64,000 bases of DNA from Lichenostomus cassidix (taxonomy: Eukaryota; Chordata; Aves; Passeriformes; Meliphagidae): contig CM039183.1 of NCBI GenBank assembly GCA_008360975.2, positions 12,303,762 to 12,367,761 of the forward strand, given 5' to 3'. Position 1 is the stretch's first letter; every line of letters begins with the position of its first letter. The position numbers and the translations under genes were made by a program. Below the pieces are notes generated by a model that worked only from the letters and a program-made list of their open reading frames with translations, was not told the DNA's origin and did not search any database. Below, in pieces: positions 13,010 to 26,100 of this stretch.

Positions 13010-13600
13010 AAATGACAATTGCCACAAGCCAGACTGAGAGAGACCTTGAAAGAAATATTAATGGGAAATAACTAAATATTCTTCAGCCTTAGAAACCAAA
13101 AAGGGCAATGACTGAATAGTTCACTGTGCAATGAAGGAGAGGAGAGCATAATGCAAGCATAGCTAGGAGTTGAACTGAATGGTTTGTTCTGGGATTGAGC
13201 AGTCCTAGGATGGTGACCACCGAGCAAAGGCAAGCAGCTGTGAAGTTATGGAAATAGAAATTACCACTTTCTAGATGAGAACTCAAAGAGCTTAATCCTA
13301 TCGAGTCAGGAGACCAACTAATTTCTATCATACAATGCTGAAATAGCTGGCACACGAAATTGCAGGACTGTGGCTGAACATCTTTAATAAACCTCGGGGG
13401 AGAATGGATATGACTATGGAATAGCAAATGCAGTACCTTCATTTAGGAAGGGAGAAGAAGTGATGTGGGAAAGGACAGGCCATTAATCTCACCTCAGCTG
13501 CATGCATGGCTTAGAGAAAAGTTTGAAGGAGGGACTAATTAAGACACATGAGAAAATGGGCAATGGGATAAAAAGTGACCTGGCTTTACCATAAGTAAGC
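13010..13600 (+). mobile_element. Decayed CR1-clade LINE ORF2 relic (reverse transcriptase region)
   Basis: This is an old copy of the coding part of a CR1-type LINE, plus strand. The clearest part is about 13359-13500. Translation there, ignoring in-frame stops, gives an 'LNIFNK'-like segment (13371-13390), then a segment matching 'IANVVPLFKKGKKED' (about 13415-13455), and then the equivalent of 'GNYRPVSLTS' (about 13465-13492). These are conserved stretches at the start of the LINE reverse-transcriptase domain. Upstream words near 13036-13075 look like the preceding linker ('lkrnikgnkkgffkyi'-like). Stops and indels abound, so it is dead. It is clearly older than the CR1 3' ends elsewhere in the window. 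The limits are approximate. Confidence 0.65.
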
Positions 13601-16179
13601 TAAAGGGAAGGCAAGCACATGGCTTTTTCTTGTCTTAAAGGAAAGTGCTAAAATTTTTGCAAGAGGGCTTCCTAAGCTTTTGCTCTCTGGAGAATATTCT
13701 TAAATATCACTCCTTAGTGGCTCAGACTTTACAGTGGCTTTGCTCAGCATTTCTCTCCAGACTTCCCTTAAGATTCCTGCTGACTAAAATGATCTTCAGC
13801 AGTCATTTAAAATACAGTTGTGGTCTCCTCCCTGCACACTAGACACCAAAAGCCAGACATCATGCTGAGCCTTACTTTGATATTGCAATAATTTACATGA
13901 TTGTTTCTGCAGTATTTTGTCTTTAATGCTCATCATTGATTTGTGTGCTTGCAGATAAATGTCCTTGTTTTGACAATAAGAGACAGCATGTACTGACCCA
14001 GGCAGAACATCAAATAGAAATTTAATGGGGTGTAATTTTGCTTCTAAATAAAAGCAAAACAGTCAACATTTTTAAATGCTTTTAGAGCAATCTTCAGTCT
14101 ACATTGTTATGAAGAATCAGTTGGCCAAATAAACAAAGCAAGGAGATAATTTTTATGTGAGTGTTATGCAATTTAATTGTAATATCTCAGAATTATATAG
14201 AATATTTTTACACTTGGGCTACTCTTATGATTCTTGTGCAGTGCAGAGAAATACCAGGGAAAGCTGGGTTGTGTCAGGTGAAGTGCTGACTCAGACTGCT
14301 TCCACTCTCCAGTTCAGCTCAGATTTTTGCCACTTTGACATGGCTGAGTGTAGTGGATGTCAAACAAAATCAGACCTGACTCTGCTGTTGCTTTAAATTG
14401 CTAGACCTGCATGCAAACAGTCACCACAAACACTGATAGAGATATGCAGAGTGAAAGAACTAAATGCTCCTTGAAAACTGCTGCAATCAGCAATTTATGC
14501 CTAAAATGTGTTTACTTTAAATGTCAGTTCACACTTTTTTCTCTGTGTATAAGTGATCCTTGTGCATTTTGAGCTGCTTAGGATATTACTTCATCAGAGA
14601 ACTTTCATTGCAAGCTCCTCTGAGCCAGTAAGGATTTTAATTCTGAAGGCATTATTGATTCACAGGCCACCAAGAAACAGAATGGGTGCTGCTTGTAGGT
14701 AGGGGAAAATGTCATCAGTGACCTTCATTTTCTGACTACCTCCTGAAACAGCAAGATTTCCTGGGGGAAAAGAAAGGAATTCCATGAGGATTCAAAGTGA
14801 TGCTTATAGGAGTTAGGTAGGCCTGGCTTATACATCTAACTCTCCTCTCTGGATATGAAGTTCATCGGAAAATATTGGACACCAAGGAACAGGAACAGAG
14901 CTAAGGCAATGAACTGTGTGCCCCTTGCTTAACAAGCATTGCAGCAAGGGAGAGAAGAACATGAAGTAAACATCAGCTTGTTCTCAGTAGAAGGCTACAG
15001 TCATACAGAAATTAAGTGGCAATTTAAGCTTCCTGATCATGTAGTAACAGTCAGGAAAGTTGCAATCTACTTGGATCTCAGGCTGTGTGACTACACATCG
15101 TCAGGGATTTTTCCTTTTTTTGAGTTTCAGTGAACTGGTGGCAAATGTCTTCATTTTGTATTGTCCCTTACAGACTCCTGAAATGTATTTCTGCCAGTCC
15201 TAAATGCAGATTTTGAGTCCCATCTGTCTTGCTGAGAATGTTTCTTGTTATCAAATGCCTGCAGCAGAACAAAAAAAGAATCTCCCCAATTCAGCCTTTA
15301 ATAATTTCTGTCCATGGTACATCTTAGTTATATTTCTCCTGTCTTTTAGTTTCTTTGCTCTTACAGGCCTCATTCTGCTTCTCTCAAGACTGAATTTTGC
15401 TGATGAAGTAAAAGAATTAAAAAACAATAGGATATTCCTTTATCTCCCAAAAATAAAGAAGGACAGAATCCATACCATTGCATGTATGTGAGAGCTTTAG
15501 AAAACAGTTATTTTCCATTCCTAGCACAGCTGAGTGTGTGCTTCCAAATATTAATCTGCTCCTCCTTTTTTTTTTCCCTTTCGGTGGGCATATTTAGAAA
15601 ATTTGCTTCCTGGTAAAGTTAGTACATTCCAATTTACCTAGGCTGTGGAAATGTGCAATGACTCAGTTTGCATTCATTGATTTTCTTTTTATTTTTTTTG
15701 TCTTCTTATTAAGGTTTAATCGTATTAACCTCAGAAGTCAATTTCAGCACTTCCATTAAATTCAGATGTATGAGGATCTCTGAGACTGATGTAAATTTTG
15801 AGTCACTATTTGCTTGCCATCTTCATTTTTAAAGCCCTTTTATTAACTCTAGACTTTATTGTCTTTTGATGCTTGATGTTTTCTAAAACAGACTGAGAAC
15901 TGGCTGAAAATTTGTGAGTCAATGAACTTTTTGGATATTCACATGTGAACCAAGTCTTGCCTTGAGCTAAATTCTTACCAGATTTAAAAAAAAAGAATAG
16001 TAGCTAATGCTGTCTGTCATTGCTGATACATGCTGATAACCTGAATATTGCCAGCTGGCTTCCAAATTCATTCTGACTATAGAGATACTACTGATTTCAG
16101 GAATATTTAAAGAGCAAGAAGTCAAGTATTTAAGGTGAAAAAGGGATGAAGATCCAATATCACCTTTTGTGCTATGTTA
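13601..16179. other. Gene-free unique DNA
   Basis: No gene or repeat family recognised. A 95-codon frame at 15204-15491 (plus) contains a hydrophobic stretch but no start context, splice signals or family resemblance, and is treated as chance. Confidence 0.55.
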
Positions 16180-16400
16180 ACCCTGGCACTCACAGGGTTG
16201 CTTGCTCACTTCACTCCCTCTCCTATCCCTGCAAGATTCTCTTGAGAGAATAGGGAGATTGAAAGTGAGAAAAATCATTGAACAAGATAAAGAAGGTTTA
16301 ATAGGGGAAGGAAAGAGGGCAAACCCACAAGAAGTAATGTGAGGGCAAGCATTCAATACTTACCAGGTATCTCTTGTCAAGGGCAACCTTAAGAAGCAGA
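16180..16400. mobile_element. Possible degraded avian ERV LTR fragment
   Basis: Scattered words recall a common avian LTR: 'ttcactccctctc' near 16208, 'gggagattgaaagtgagaaaa' near 16253-16275, and 'gagataaagacagtttaatag'-like sequence (GATAAAGAAGGTTTAATAGG is visible at 16287-16306). TG/CA termini and target duplications cannot be placed. The call rests on remembered consensus words and could be wrong; orientation is left open. Confidence 0.42.
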
Positions 16401-16874
16401 TATTTATGATATTTACAGTTCACATCTGTAACACTTTTGTCTCTTCAAGATTCATCCTATCATGTCAGAAAACACAGAGTAGATTCCTAAACCGAGTGAG
16501 TAGTAAAAAATGTCATTGCATGTGGTTTTTTTTTTACAGTGTGATTTGTCTTTTCTGTGCATCTTCTAACTTACTTTAAATAGTGTTTCAGCTGTGCACA
16601 CTTAAAACATTGAGTCCTCCTCAACAAAACATGCTCTGATTCCCTTCATGATGAACTTATTTAATTAACTCTCTGCTCTGCTATGAGACAACTGGGAGAA
16701 AGACTATTCAAAATAGCCCAAACCTCCATGAAACCCTGTTTAAAATACTCCTGTATCCCACAAACACACATATTTAACACTCTGGGTTTGTATCCAGGCA
16801 TTAGCTTAATATCCAGCATGACTTTACAGGACATCATCAGCTGAAAAATAAAGGGGCATTTAAATAATCCACAT
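16401..16874. other. Gene-free unique DNA
   Basis: Nothing recognisable between the decayed LTR-like fragment and the solo LTR. A 90-codon minus-strand frame at 16661-16933 runs across the LTR edge and is not credible. Confidence 0.55.
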
Positions 16875-16880
16875 AGATTA
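16875..16880. repeat. Target-site duplication, left (AGATTA)
   Basis: Six bases directly before the LTR at 16881-17143. The same six bases follow it at 17144-17149, which fixes both ends of the LTR. Confidence 0.85.
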
Positions 16881-17143
16881 TGTAGCTGTTGAGCAGCTAG
16901 CAGAGTAATGAAGGCACCAATTCTCAGTGGCAAGAAGGAATGACCTTTATTGTTTTGATTTCAACACATATATAGAGTTCTCAAAAGTCACCCAGATTGG
17001 TCAGTCAGAAGCTTTCCCCCAGGCCTGATTGGCCAGGCCTGCACTGCCCAAGTTCTGGGACACTGTTCCAATAACATCCAAACTTTATCTTTATTTATAA
17101 AACACAAGAAGAATTCTCGTGGGAAAAACCTGTGCTAGCCACA
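16881..17143 (-). mobile_element. Solo LTR of a class II (ERVK-like) endogenous retrovirus, copy A
   Basis: A 263-bp element bounded by TGTAGC at the left and GCCACA at the right, so both strands read TG...CA. It is flanked by a perfect 6-bp direct repeat, AGATTA (16875-16880 and 17144-17149). Six-base duplications are usual for alpha/betaretrovirus-like ERVs. Read on the minus strand it has a TATA-like CTCTATATATG (about 16967-16976 on plus) followed by the polyadenylation signal AATAAA (complement of 16946-16951). It aligns end to end with the LTR at 39099-39362, roughly 80% identical by eye, in the same orientation. No internal retroviral sequence is present, so it is a solo LTR left by recombination between the two LTRs of a provirus. 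Several CpG sites present in the other copy are CA here, which suggests it is the older or more decayed copy. Confidence 0.88.
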
Positions 17144-17149
17144 AGATTA
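17144..17149. repeat. Target-site duplication, right (AGATTA)
   Basis: Exact copy of the six bases at 16875-16880, on the other side of the solo LTR. Confidence 0.85.
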
Positions 17150-20100
17150 CAATTCAGTACTGGATTGTGTTTTATTGAATCACAGCTATGCATACAGTTT
17201 ACAAATTAAATAAGCCATCAAATTTAAGCCATGAGGGAGATACTAGGATGAAAGTCAGTTTTTAATTCCCTGGGTGGTCCAGGATCTCACTGATGTGTCT
17301 GTCTAGGTGTGACAATCCACTGATTTGAGTTTCTACTAATTAATCTGAAGTTACTATTTGAGGGACTTTTGTAAATAATTCTCATTGTTAGTCAGAGAGC
17401 AACTGACCCTTCCTGTCCAGGAGAGTGGAGACAGCTGTCTCACTGTCTATGTTGGCACAACCACATGTGAAATTCTCAATGAAGTAGGGTTTCTCTTTTT
17501 AAAAAACACTCTGTCCATGATTGCCTGTGTTACTGATCAGTGTTGTGTCACAATCCATCACAATGAAGTGAGGGGTTTTTTTGCTAAGATCCTGAATGCT
17601 CTATCACTTAGGAATCTTTACTCATGATAGTAGTGACCCCCTGAGTGTAGGCCCAGCATCAGTGGAGGAATGATGATGATTCGCTGAATCCTCAGGGTCC
17701 CAATGGCTGTACTGAAGCCAAATCACCTAACAGGTTTTGCTGAATAAAAGTCACGTTATTTCATTCTGAAAACCGTTTTCCACCATCCTTCAGGTTTCTT
17801 ACTGAGTGGATGGAAATTGGATGGTAGAGCCAAAGGACTGCAAATTCAGAACAGCCCCATTCAATTACAAAATGTGCCAGAGAAGTTCAGCTAAGTTCTT
17901 TCATGTGCTGTAATGAAAAGTCTTCATCTTCTTCATGGGTAACAAAACAGAATGCTTGCTTACTCACAGGCATTAATTTGATTGAGTTACTATTAATGAC
18001 CCCTGAGGGGGAAGTTTTTATTACTGTAGTAAAGATGATAATCAGAAAGCATCAAGTGAGGAAGTTTTCTCAAAATTTTCCTCTCAGGAAGTGTCAAATT
18101 GCACGAAAAATGGCATAACATGTTGGCAAATGACTGGTACCTCAGAAAAGGGTCACATTCAGAGCTTGCCAGTTTCTTAAAGCTGAAATTATTACTGGCC
18201 ACATGAACAGCATTTAGACAGAAAAATAGGAATGATAACTTGGATCTGATTAGCAATATTCATTAAATGGCTATAAAAACAGGTCTGTACTTTGGTTCTC
18301 TACTTGTTTATGTAACGTAAGAAGTTCAGTGAAGCATAAGTGACTTCATGAGCACATTGCTCATCCCTTGGCACTCTTTAGGGAACAGCAGGGGCCTGAA
18401 AGGATGTAAATAAATTTGAGTCACAGCCCTTCAGTCCAATTTCTCATGAGCTTGCAGAGCATTACGTGCATGGACCCTGTGCTTTATTGAGTCTGTCTTC
18501 AAATGGGTTCTGGAGCTCTGTCCTTCACAGGGGAGAGAAGAGGAGGAGCAGCTCAAAATGTTTCTCCTCAGCAACTGTTAATATTCTGTATTCTACAGAT
18601 CTAAATAATTTGCAAAAAATCCTTCCAGGGTCGTTGATGAGTTTTCAAAATCATGACAAACTTCCCTGAAATGAAAGAAAACAAGTTTGCAACCTTTAAA
18701 TATGTTAAAGAGACTGTTGGTAGTTCTTGGCCCATTAGTTTGGCGTCTGCCTTGGACAAAAGAGTCTGTTACTCTTGATTTGAAAGCATTGACATTTTAG
18801 TGGCAATGTGATTAAACTTGGATAAGACTAATTCTACACAATTTTCTCATTAGGCATAAAAATGACACAAAATCAAATTGTTATAAAATCTGGGGATGAA
18901 AAATAGCTCAGTGGTGTGCCTCAAACCCGACCTGGAAGAAGGAATACATGACTCCTGTCTGAAATCTTTCCTTTCTCTTTGCCTCTTTCTAGAATTAGCT
19001 TAACAAAAGGTGTGTAACAGGGGTGAAGCTTAAAGCAGTGCAAGTATTGGGAATATGACAATTGCTGAAGGAGAGAAGATGGCTGATGTGGAATAACCTG
19101 AGTTGGCTTGGCATACTCAAAGGAGCAAGGAAAACTGTCTTTCAGTGGGAAATTCTTCTGTGGAGGCAATGACAGTAAGGATGGAGGAGTCTCTTTTGGC
19201 AAGTGATATTGGAGAAATCTTCAAACTCCTGTGGTTTTGCATCCAGGTAAGAAATGAGGATAGTGTTGTGACAATAAGACTTTGGCTGCTACCTGGGGAA
19301 TTATCACACCTTTGGGGTACAGAAGGTGCCTCATCTGTACATTTGGTACCTGTGCTCACTAATGAACTGGAGTGCAAATTAATTCTGACACAGCCAAGTC
19401 CAGACCTGAAAGATGCTCAGACTTTCAGGGAAGACTTGCTGGATTTGGCTGTGCCACTGCACGTCCTCCTCTGGGAGGTATAGATGCAGAATGCACCAAA
19501 TGATATATGAACATAGAGTTGACACTGTAGGGCTTCTTAGGCAGGCAGGTGGGAGAATAACTAAGTCAGAAGGCTGGGCGTTGAAGGTGTCAAATTCAGA
19601 GGTGAAATAAAACACATGAATGGGAAATTAAGTTTATCTTGACAAGCATGGTGGTTGTCTGAGCACCTTCTGGGATTTTAAAAAAGAAGAATGGGTTTGT
19701 TTCTGAGAGTGCACAAAATAGTCCAAGCAGGACCATTTCAGAGTCCCATGGCTCCTCTCATGCATGAAGCCAGTCAGAGACCAGAGCACTCTGTCTTGGC
19801 ATCATGATCAATTTACATTTGCAAATTATTAAAAAAACCCCAAACCAAACCATCCTAGAGCTGTATTGATTCATGGGGCAACCCAGTTGGGTTGAAACAC
19901 ATCTTTGTGATTCTCCCAGGAAGCAAAATAAGCTGTGGAATATCAGAAAACATTCAAAATGCTCCATGCTTGAAAAGGAAAGCTTCTGGCTCTTGATTAG
20001 CCTCAGAAATTTTATCAATGGTGAATTATCAAAAGATAAAAGTACAGCAAGAAGACTTGCCTAATTTACATTCTTCTAATGGGATCCGTTTAGAAGGTTA

Positions 20101-23040
20101 ATATACAATATTAATCCCCTCCAGGCACAGTGTCCTATCAGGGAGAATTACCAAATGTCAGAGGGGACTTCCTGTGAGAGGAAGGTCAAGAATTTATCAT
20201 CCTTTCATCAAAGAATTAGGATGGAAATCAAAGAACAAGGGAAGGTAGAAAACCAGAAGCCGTAATGGCAGCAAGATTAAAACTTGCTCTTTCAGAAGGA
20301 TTACTGTTAAATTTTCACAGTAAATGGCAAGCTTGTGTGTTTTGTTGGTCTTGAATACCCTGAGCTGCTTTCTCCTGTGTGATGACCTTTCCACTGTAAT
20401 TTTCCTTTGAGCAAATTGATAACAGGAAAATAAGAGGGAAGATAATCCCACCCTGAAGTTCTCTGCCCAGTCACTGTCTTGTAGGGGCCCAAGATTCTGC
20501 TTGCAAATTATGACACAAAAAGTGCCTTTATTTCATGAAAACTCATGAGTTATTTAGCTTTATATAAAGAGTTACAGCAAATTCCATTATTTCAGTACTT
20601 TTCATTGTCAATAATTATGTTTTCCCTATGAGAAAATGAAATTATCACTTGGTTTATTATGTTGCTTCTTAATCCAATGAGAGGCTTTCCCTTTTAAGCT
20701 TTATTGCAAAGAATGTTTTCCTCATTTATTCTTATTTTTCCCTTCCTCTCCTTCCATTTGTCATTTCTCCCCATCAATCTCTCCTTCTCCTTTTATTATG
20801 TCATTAAGAGAATTGGATATATTTTGGCTGCTATGGGCTTGAAATAATATAAGAGAAGGTATCTTCTTATTTGAATTCTGTGGTGACCTAAACAGTCCTA
20901 GCAATTCTGGCAACAAACTCAGTCTCATAATGTATTTATTTTATGTATTCTGTTTCTAGGCTTTGATTTTATTTAAAGGAAAATAATGTATTCCTCTTTT
21001 CTTCTGCACAGCCTCAGAGGGAGCTGGGGGTAGCAGAATGTTCTATTAAGTGAACTAACGGAGCAGCTCTTTCTGCTAAACTTGTCTAACTCTGGAAATG
21101 CCATGTGCTGCTTGTTCACTTCCAGTCTCCTCCCTAATCATTTCAGCGAGTCAAGAAAGGTCCTTCCCTTCTTTTAGAATGTTTTCCTACATCAAAATCT
21201 TGAAGCCTCACTTGCTGCTAATTGCAGTGATTGCAAATATGTTGACACTAAAGCTTGATGGGTGCTGAAAAGAATTCTGCAAATATTTCCTTGACTTGGT
21301 ATCACGTTTGCTTTGGCAGCATTCACACTCCTTGGAGATTTTCTTTCACTAGCAGAAAGACTTTTAACAGCATGAATGGGTGCAAAGCAATGTGTTTTGG
21401 ATAAATATTGCAAACTTGCAAGAAGAAAACTTAAAAATCAAAATGGTAAATATTTTTGCTGCAAAAGTAGCTTAGGCAGACTGCTGGACCCGTTGAAGTT
21501 GGTGTGGATGAAATAGCTTGTGAGTTTTCAACAGCACATCTGGGAGTTCAGGGAAACTGCCAGAGTACACCAGCAAGAAGCTTGACTGCTAAGCCATATC
21601 CGTGAAGCATCTGGGCATCATTACTTGAGATGTGCACACTTTGTTCTCAGGGAAATGAGGAATTTAAATGCCAAAATAAATGTACTGTGCTGCAGTTTAA
21701 AATACACACTGAAGTGCTTTGCTATTCTCATCTCTCTTTTCTTTTGGAAGTTGCACAGCCCTGCAATGATCAGTTCATTAGTGAACTTTTGTGGAAAATA
21801 GTTTTCAAAGGATTCCCATCACTTTGTGTCTTCCAAAACTCTTCTGATATTTCCCATGCAGGTTTTTTTACTACCAGCCCTACACACTGGAGAAGGTAAC
21901 AGTATGAAAATCCTTTAATGGGTTTGAAAGGGAAGACAGATACAGGTGAGGAGATTACATGAAGGAAATGATCCTTATATCTAAAGATCCATTGTTTTAA
22001 AGAGGAAGGGGAATAGATGGATTTGTAGTTTTTGACTGGTAAATTTAAAACTTTAACATATATACCATGAAAGGTGGGTAATTAGAATATTGTAAAATTG
22101 TGAAACCTACTCGTTTAACTGCCTTTCCAGCCCTGATCTCCATTAAGCTAAGTGTAGGAACGAGGCTAAGCATGGTAAATAAAATTACTTTTTTTCTTCC
22201 AATTCATCTTTAATATATATATTGCGATGTTAGGGGGAAATGAGAATATTCGTTTTCTGCAGCATTTCATCTTGCAATGTTCTTTAGGCTCAATTTACTG
22301 AGCCCTACTTTGATGAAGTTACACAAAAAGAAATCAAAGGATAAAAATGTGGTGATATTCAACCTTAGAGAAATTGTATTTCAAGCTTAAAGAAAGAGCA
22401 AACTGCTTTCTTATGGGTGCAAAATGTAAGATGTTGACAAAACTCCATAAAGAATTCGAGGCAGAAGGAGGAGTTCCATTTCTTTGGAAAATGGAATGGT
22501 TGGCATGTAATGTTTCTTTCTATGCTTCCCTTTGCCTCAATCTCTGCTATTCCAAGTTTCCATGTGTTGTTAGACAAAAATCTTAAATCAGTTTATTGCC
22601 ACTGTGTACAGCTTTCCCCAAAGTATAATAAGAAATCAAACCACATATAATGTTTGCAAGCAATTTAGCGTTGCTCTGTGTGTATTCAGTGTCTTACAAT
22701 ATGCAGTTAATTGTTTTAATAATTTATTTAGCATTACCTGATTAAACTTGCAGACATATCACCAAAATTAATCAGGTTCTGTTTTGAGTTTGGCTCAGAT
22801 CAGCAGTTTTTGCCATGCTTGTAGGAAACTATCACTCTGGCATCAAATGGTGTGAAAACCAGTCTATGGTTCCTATAGAGAACTCTCAAACTAAGAGTGT
22901 TTCCTTTCTTTTTCTTTTTTTCCCCCCCTCTTCTATAAGTGAGGTGCAAAATTTTAGCCAGAGCCTCTTTGTTCTGGAGATCATACCCTTAAAAAATACA
23001 AGACAAAGTGTGGCAGAAGGGAAGAACTGTTATAAGTAAT
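17150..23040. other. Gene-free unique DNA
   Basis: About 5.9 kb without a recognised gene or transposon. The largest plus frame, 126 codons at 19103-19483, includes a donor-like CAGGTAAGA near 19245-19253 but no family resemblance. Opposite-strand frames overlap it, as expected by chance. A small A/C-rich run lies at 19831-19856. Confidence 0.55.
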
Positions 23041-23121
23041 TTAAGAGAAACTGGAGCTCAAAGATGTTAACTTTATCCAAGATCAGACAGGAGGCCAGAA
23101 CTGTGAATCAAGGAATGGACC
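23041..23121 (-). repeat. Ancient MIR-like SINE relic
   Basis: The plus-strand text follows the reverse complement of the MIR core in order: 'gaaactgaggctcagagaggttaag' (AGAAACTGGAGCTCAAAGATGT is visible), then 'ttgcccaaggtcacacag' (TTATCCAAGATCAGACAG), then 'agtggcagagccaggattcgaaccc' (GGAGGCCAGAACTGTGAATC). The element is thus on the minus strand. Order and spacing are kept over about 80 bases, which makes chance unlikely, but divergence is high and no search was run. Confidence 0.55.
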
Positions 23122-26100
23122 TTAAGGGCAAGATGTTCCTTCTGGATTTGTTTCCTTAAATATTGGAAGGAAAATGTTTGTGATCTCCAGATTTGACAGA
23201 GCAGGGATAGTTCTTCCTTCGTAAATCTCCATGGAAACTCAGAGTACAGGTTGGAATGGAGGCTGCAAAGCAAAACTAGTGCAGCTCTGGGCTGTCTCAC
23301 CCTAGCAAAGGATTTTCTGTGTGGTAACATTTTCTTGAAAGTGGATTAGGACCTGTGAGTAAAGGAAGTGTTTTTGTGGAGGACCAAAGCCAGAATTTTG
23401 GTTAGTGAAATGTTAGAGCAGCATGGCACCTCAGTTCTAGGGTTATCAGTTTTTAAAAGTGAAAATAGGATGAATCAAGAAAAAAAAAATCACTCCTAGA
23501 GTAAACCAAATTTGCTTACCACACCTATTCAGTAGAACTGCTATTGCATATATCATTTATTCTGTGTTCTTCTGCAGAAAAAGTAGAGGAAGTCTTGACT
23601 GAAGCACTTTCGAAATGGGTACAGCATTTCCTACACAGAATGAGAGTTTTGAATGATAAGGGGGGTCTGGCAAATTTTTAACTTCCTTCTGGAGTTCTGA
23701 GGTGCAAAGAACAGACTCAGCCTATTCTGGGTGCAGTGACACAGAGCAGAGATGTTGTAGTTCTTTTATGTCTAGGATTTCAAGATGGCATTAAGCATTG
23801 TGGTCCTTTTTCTTTAGAGTCTGGTGTTGTTTTTGTCTTCCCATGCATGTCTTAATTTAAATTATAATTTTTAGGTCCCAAGAAATACAGACTGGGGCCT
23901 TATGTGTTCCAAACTGAGTGCTGAAACTTAATTTGTTTTGAGTTGGTGATGCTGAATTGGCAGTTCTACCAAGACTCATATTTATATATATCTCTATTTC
24001 ACTTCCATAAGCTACATTTTTCATCTTCATTGTTATGATATTACCCTTATATTCTGACCCTAAAATAATTGCCCAATGAAGTTTCATTTTAATTAGTACA
24101 TTTTGATTTCATTTTTGTAGGTTATTTAAGGTATTTAGATTTCTTATTTGCTCATGCTTATTTGCTTTCTATAAACTTACAGTTATGTTCTTTTAGTGAG
24201 AAACAACATTAACTGTAAATGATGATTTACTTTTTTATAGGCTCTCTTTTGTATTTTAAGTCATGCCTGAGAGAGCTCAGAGTAGCAATTCTGAACTTTC
24301 CCTCAAAGATAGACTTGATATTTATTCAGTGGTTCTGATTCTGCAGTTATCAGTGTGTTAAGTGCTTAATATTCCTGAATTTCAAATCTGCACCTTCAAG
24401 TGTTGATTTTTTGGAGGAATGGCGTCTTTGTACACAACAAAGCATGCCCAAAATTTGACTTTTACTATAGGAAAGATTAATTTAAGAAGTCAAGAAATGT
24501 GACATTTTCAGGTGGAAATTGTGATTTGCTTTTATTGGGAATGCTTTTGGGAACACAGCATTACTAAGTGAGAAATATGTCAGAAAAAAAAGCAGAATCT
24601 TGATTCTTCGTAATGGCCAAACCTATAGGTTGCTAGAAGAGATGTTTTCCAGCCTGTAAATAAACTTTCTTCTGTCTCCTCTCTGTTGTCTTCCTTCCTC
24701 TTGAGACTTCTTACTCTAGAGTTACTCATTTCCAACAGAAAAGACTCCATTTGGGGCAGCTGCTTATTTTACTCCATGGACTTCAGCATCCCCTTAAAGT
24801 CTTCTCCTTCTCCTTACAGCTGGGTTAGTGTTGTTTTGTCTAGCATTGCAGCTACTCATATTTCTCTTTATGGGACATTTCTCTGGCTTTGTTTTCCTGT
24901 CTCATGTTGTTTTTGTGGTGACTTGCCCAGAGTGGGAGTTGGAACAAATTCATTTTCCTGAAATGCAGTTCTGGGAGGGCTGCACCAGATGAGAGAGAAT
25001 ATGAGAGGGTCTCCATTACTGTGTTTATAGCTACCTGTCGCCATTGATCATTAACTAATCTTCTTAGAAGTATCATTTCAATTTCCCTTTTTCAGTGTGG
25101 ACTAAGCAGCGTTGCCAACACACATTTTTCTCTGTCAGACATCACAGTGTGTGTCATGCAAGAGGTTTGAAAGCCATTTCCTCAGATTGCTGTTTAAAAA
25201 GGACTTTTGAATGACTCAATCATGATTACTGGCATTGGAAAATTAGAATTTTTGAAAGCAAGGGAGTTGGATATTTTCTACCAACCTGTGCTAAGCACCT
25301 ACACATTCTGAAGGGAAAACAGGTGAAAATTAAGTCAGAAAAAATAGGAAAATGTGTAGGGAGAGTTGAGATTTGGAATTGGCACATGAGCTGTCTGTAT
25401 TAAATGCCTAAAAGCAAAGGGCAGCATCTTAAAAATCAATGGGAGAAACAGTGTGTGTCCATGTTTTGCCAGGGATAACTGGGGGACTTTCTGTACTCTG
25501 AATATCTCTCCTGGTTTTGGTCCATGGGACATTTATTTCCATGTTTCCAGTGCTACAGGGAAACACTGAGCTCTACTGGGGGAAGTTCAGTGGTGTCTTT
25601 TGTGGGAGTGCCCATGGCAATCCTCACGGGAACTGGAGGATGTCACTGGGAGGGAGAGCTGGGCTCTCACATGCTGGGCTCTTCACAGCCAGTTTGTTTG
25701 CACTGATTTATCAAGATTTTAGCAAGCCTGTTTGGGTGGTATTCCAGAGATGAGTTATGGCACCTAAAATTCTGTAGGAATCACGGGAAGGAAAAGATAC
25801 ATCATCCAAGGAGCTGCTTGGGAGAGACTTCACTCCAACAGCTGTAGGAGCAAGAGGTTGCACTGAAGTCTCTCTTGGAGGTTGCAGCAGGATCCAAACA
25901 GCTCAGCTCTGTTTTTAGGATGTTTCACATGTGAAAACCACAGAAAATCCTCCTTCCTTCCTCACATTCTCCCTGCTGTTAGGGCTTTCTGTGGCTGATT
26001 TCTGTGGATCACTGACTTGGATTTGTGAGGCTCTGTGGGTAAGGGTTAAGGGGTCAGGTGGATATGCAGGAGGCACACCTACCCTTCAGGGCTTCCTAGA

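Noticed and set aside
19103..19483. 126-codon plus frame with an internal donor-like CAGGTAAGA
   Set aside because: No domain recognised, minus-strand frames of similar size overlap it, and no matching acceptor-flanked exon was seen nearby.
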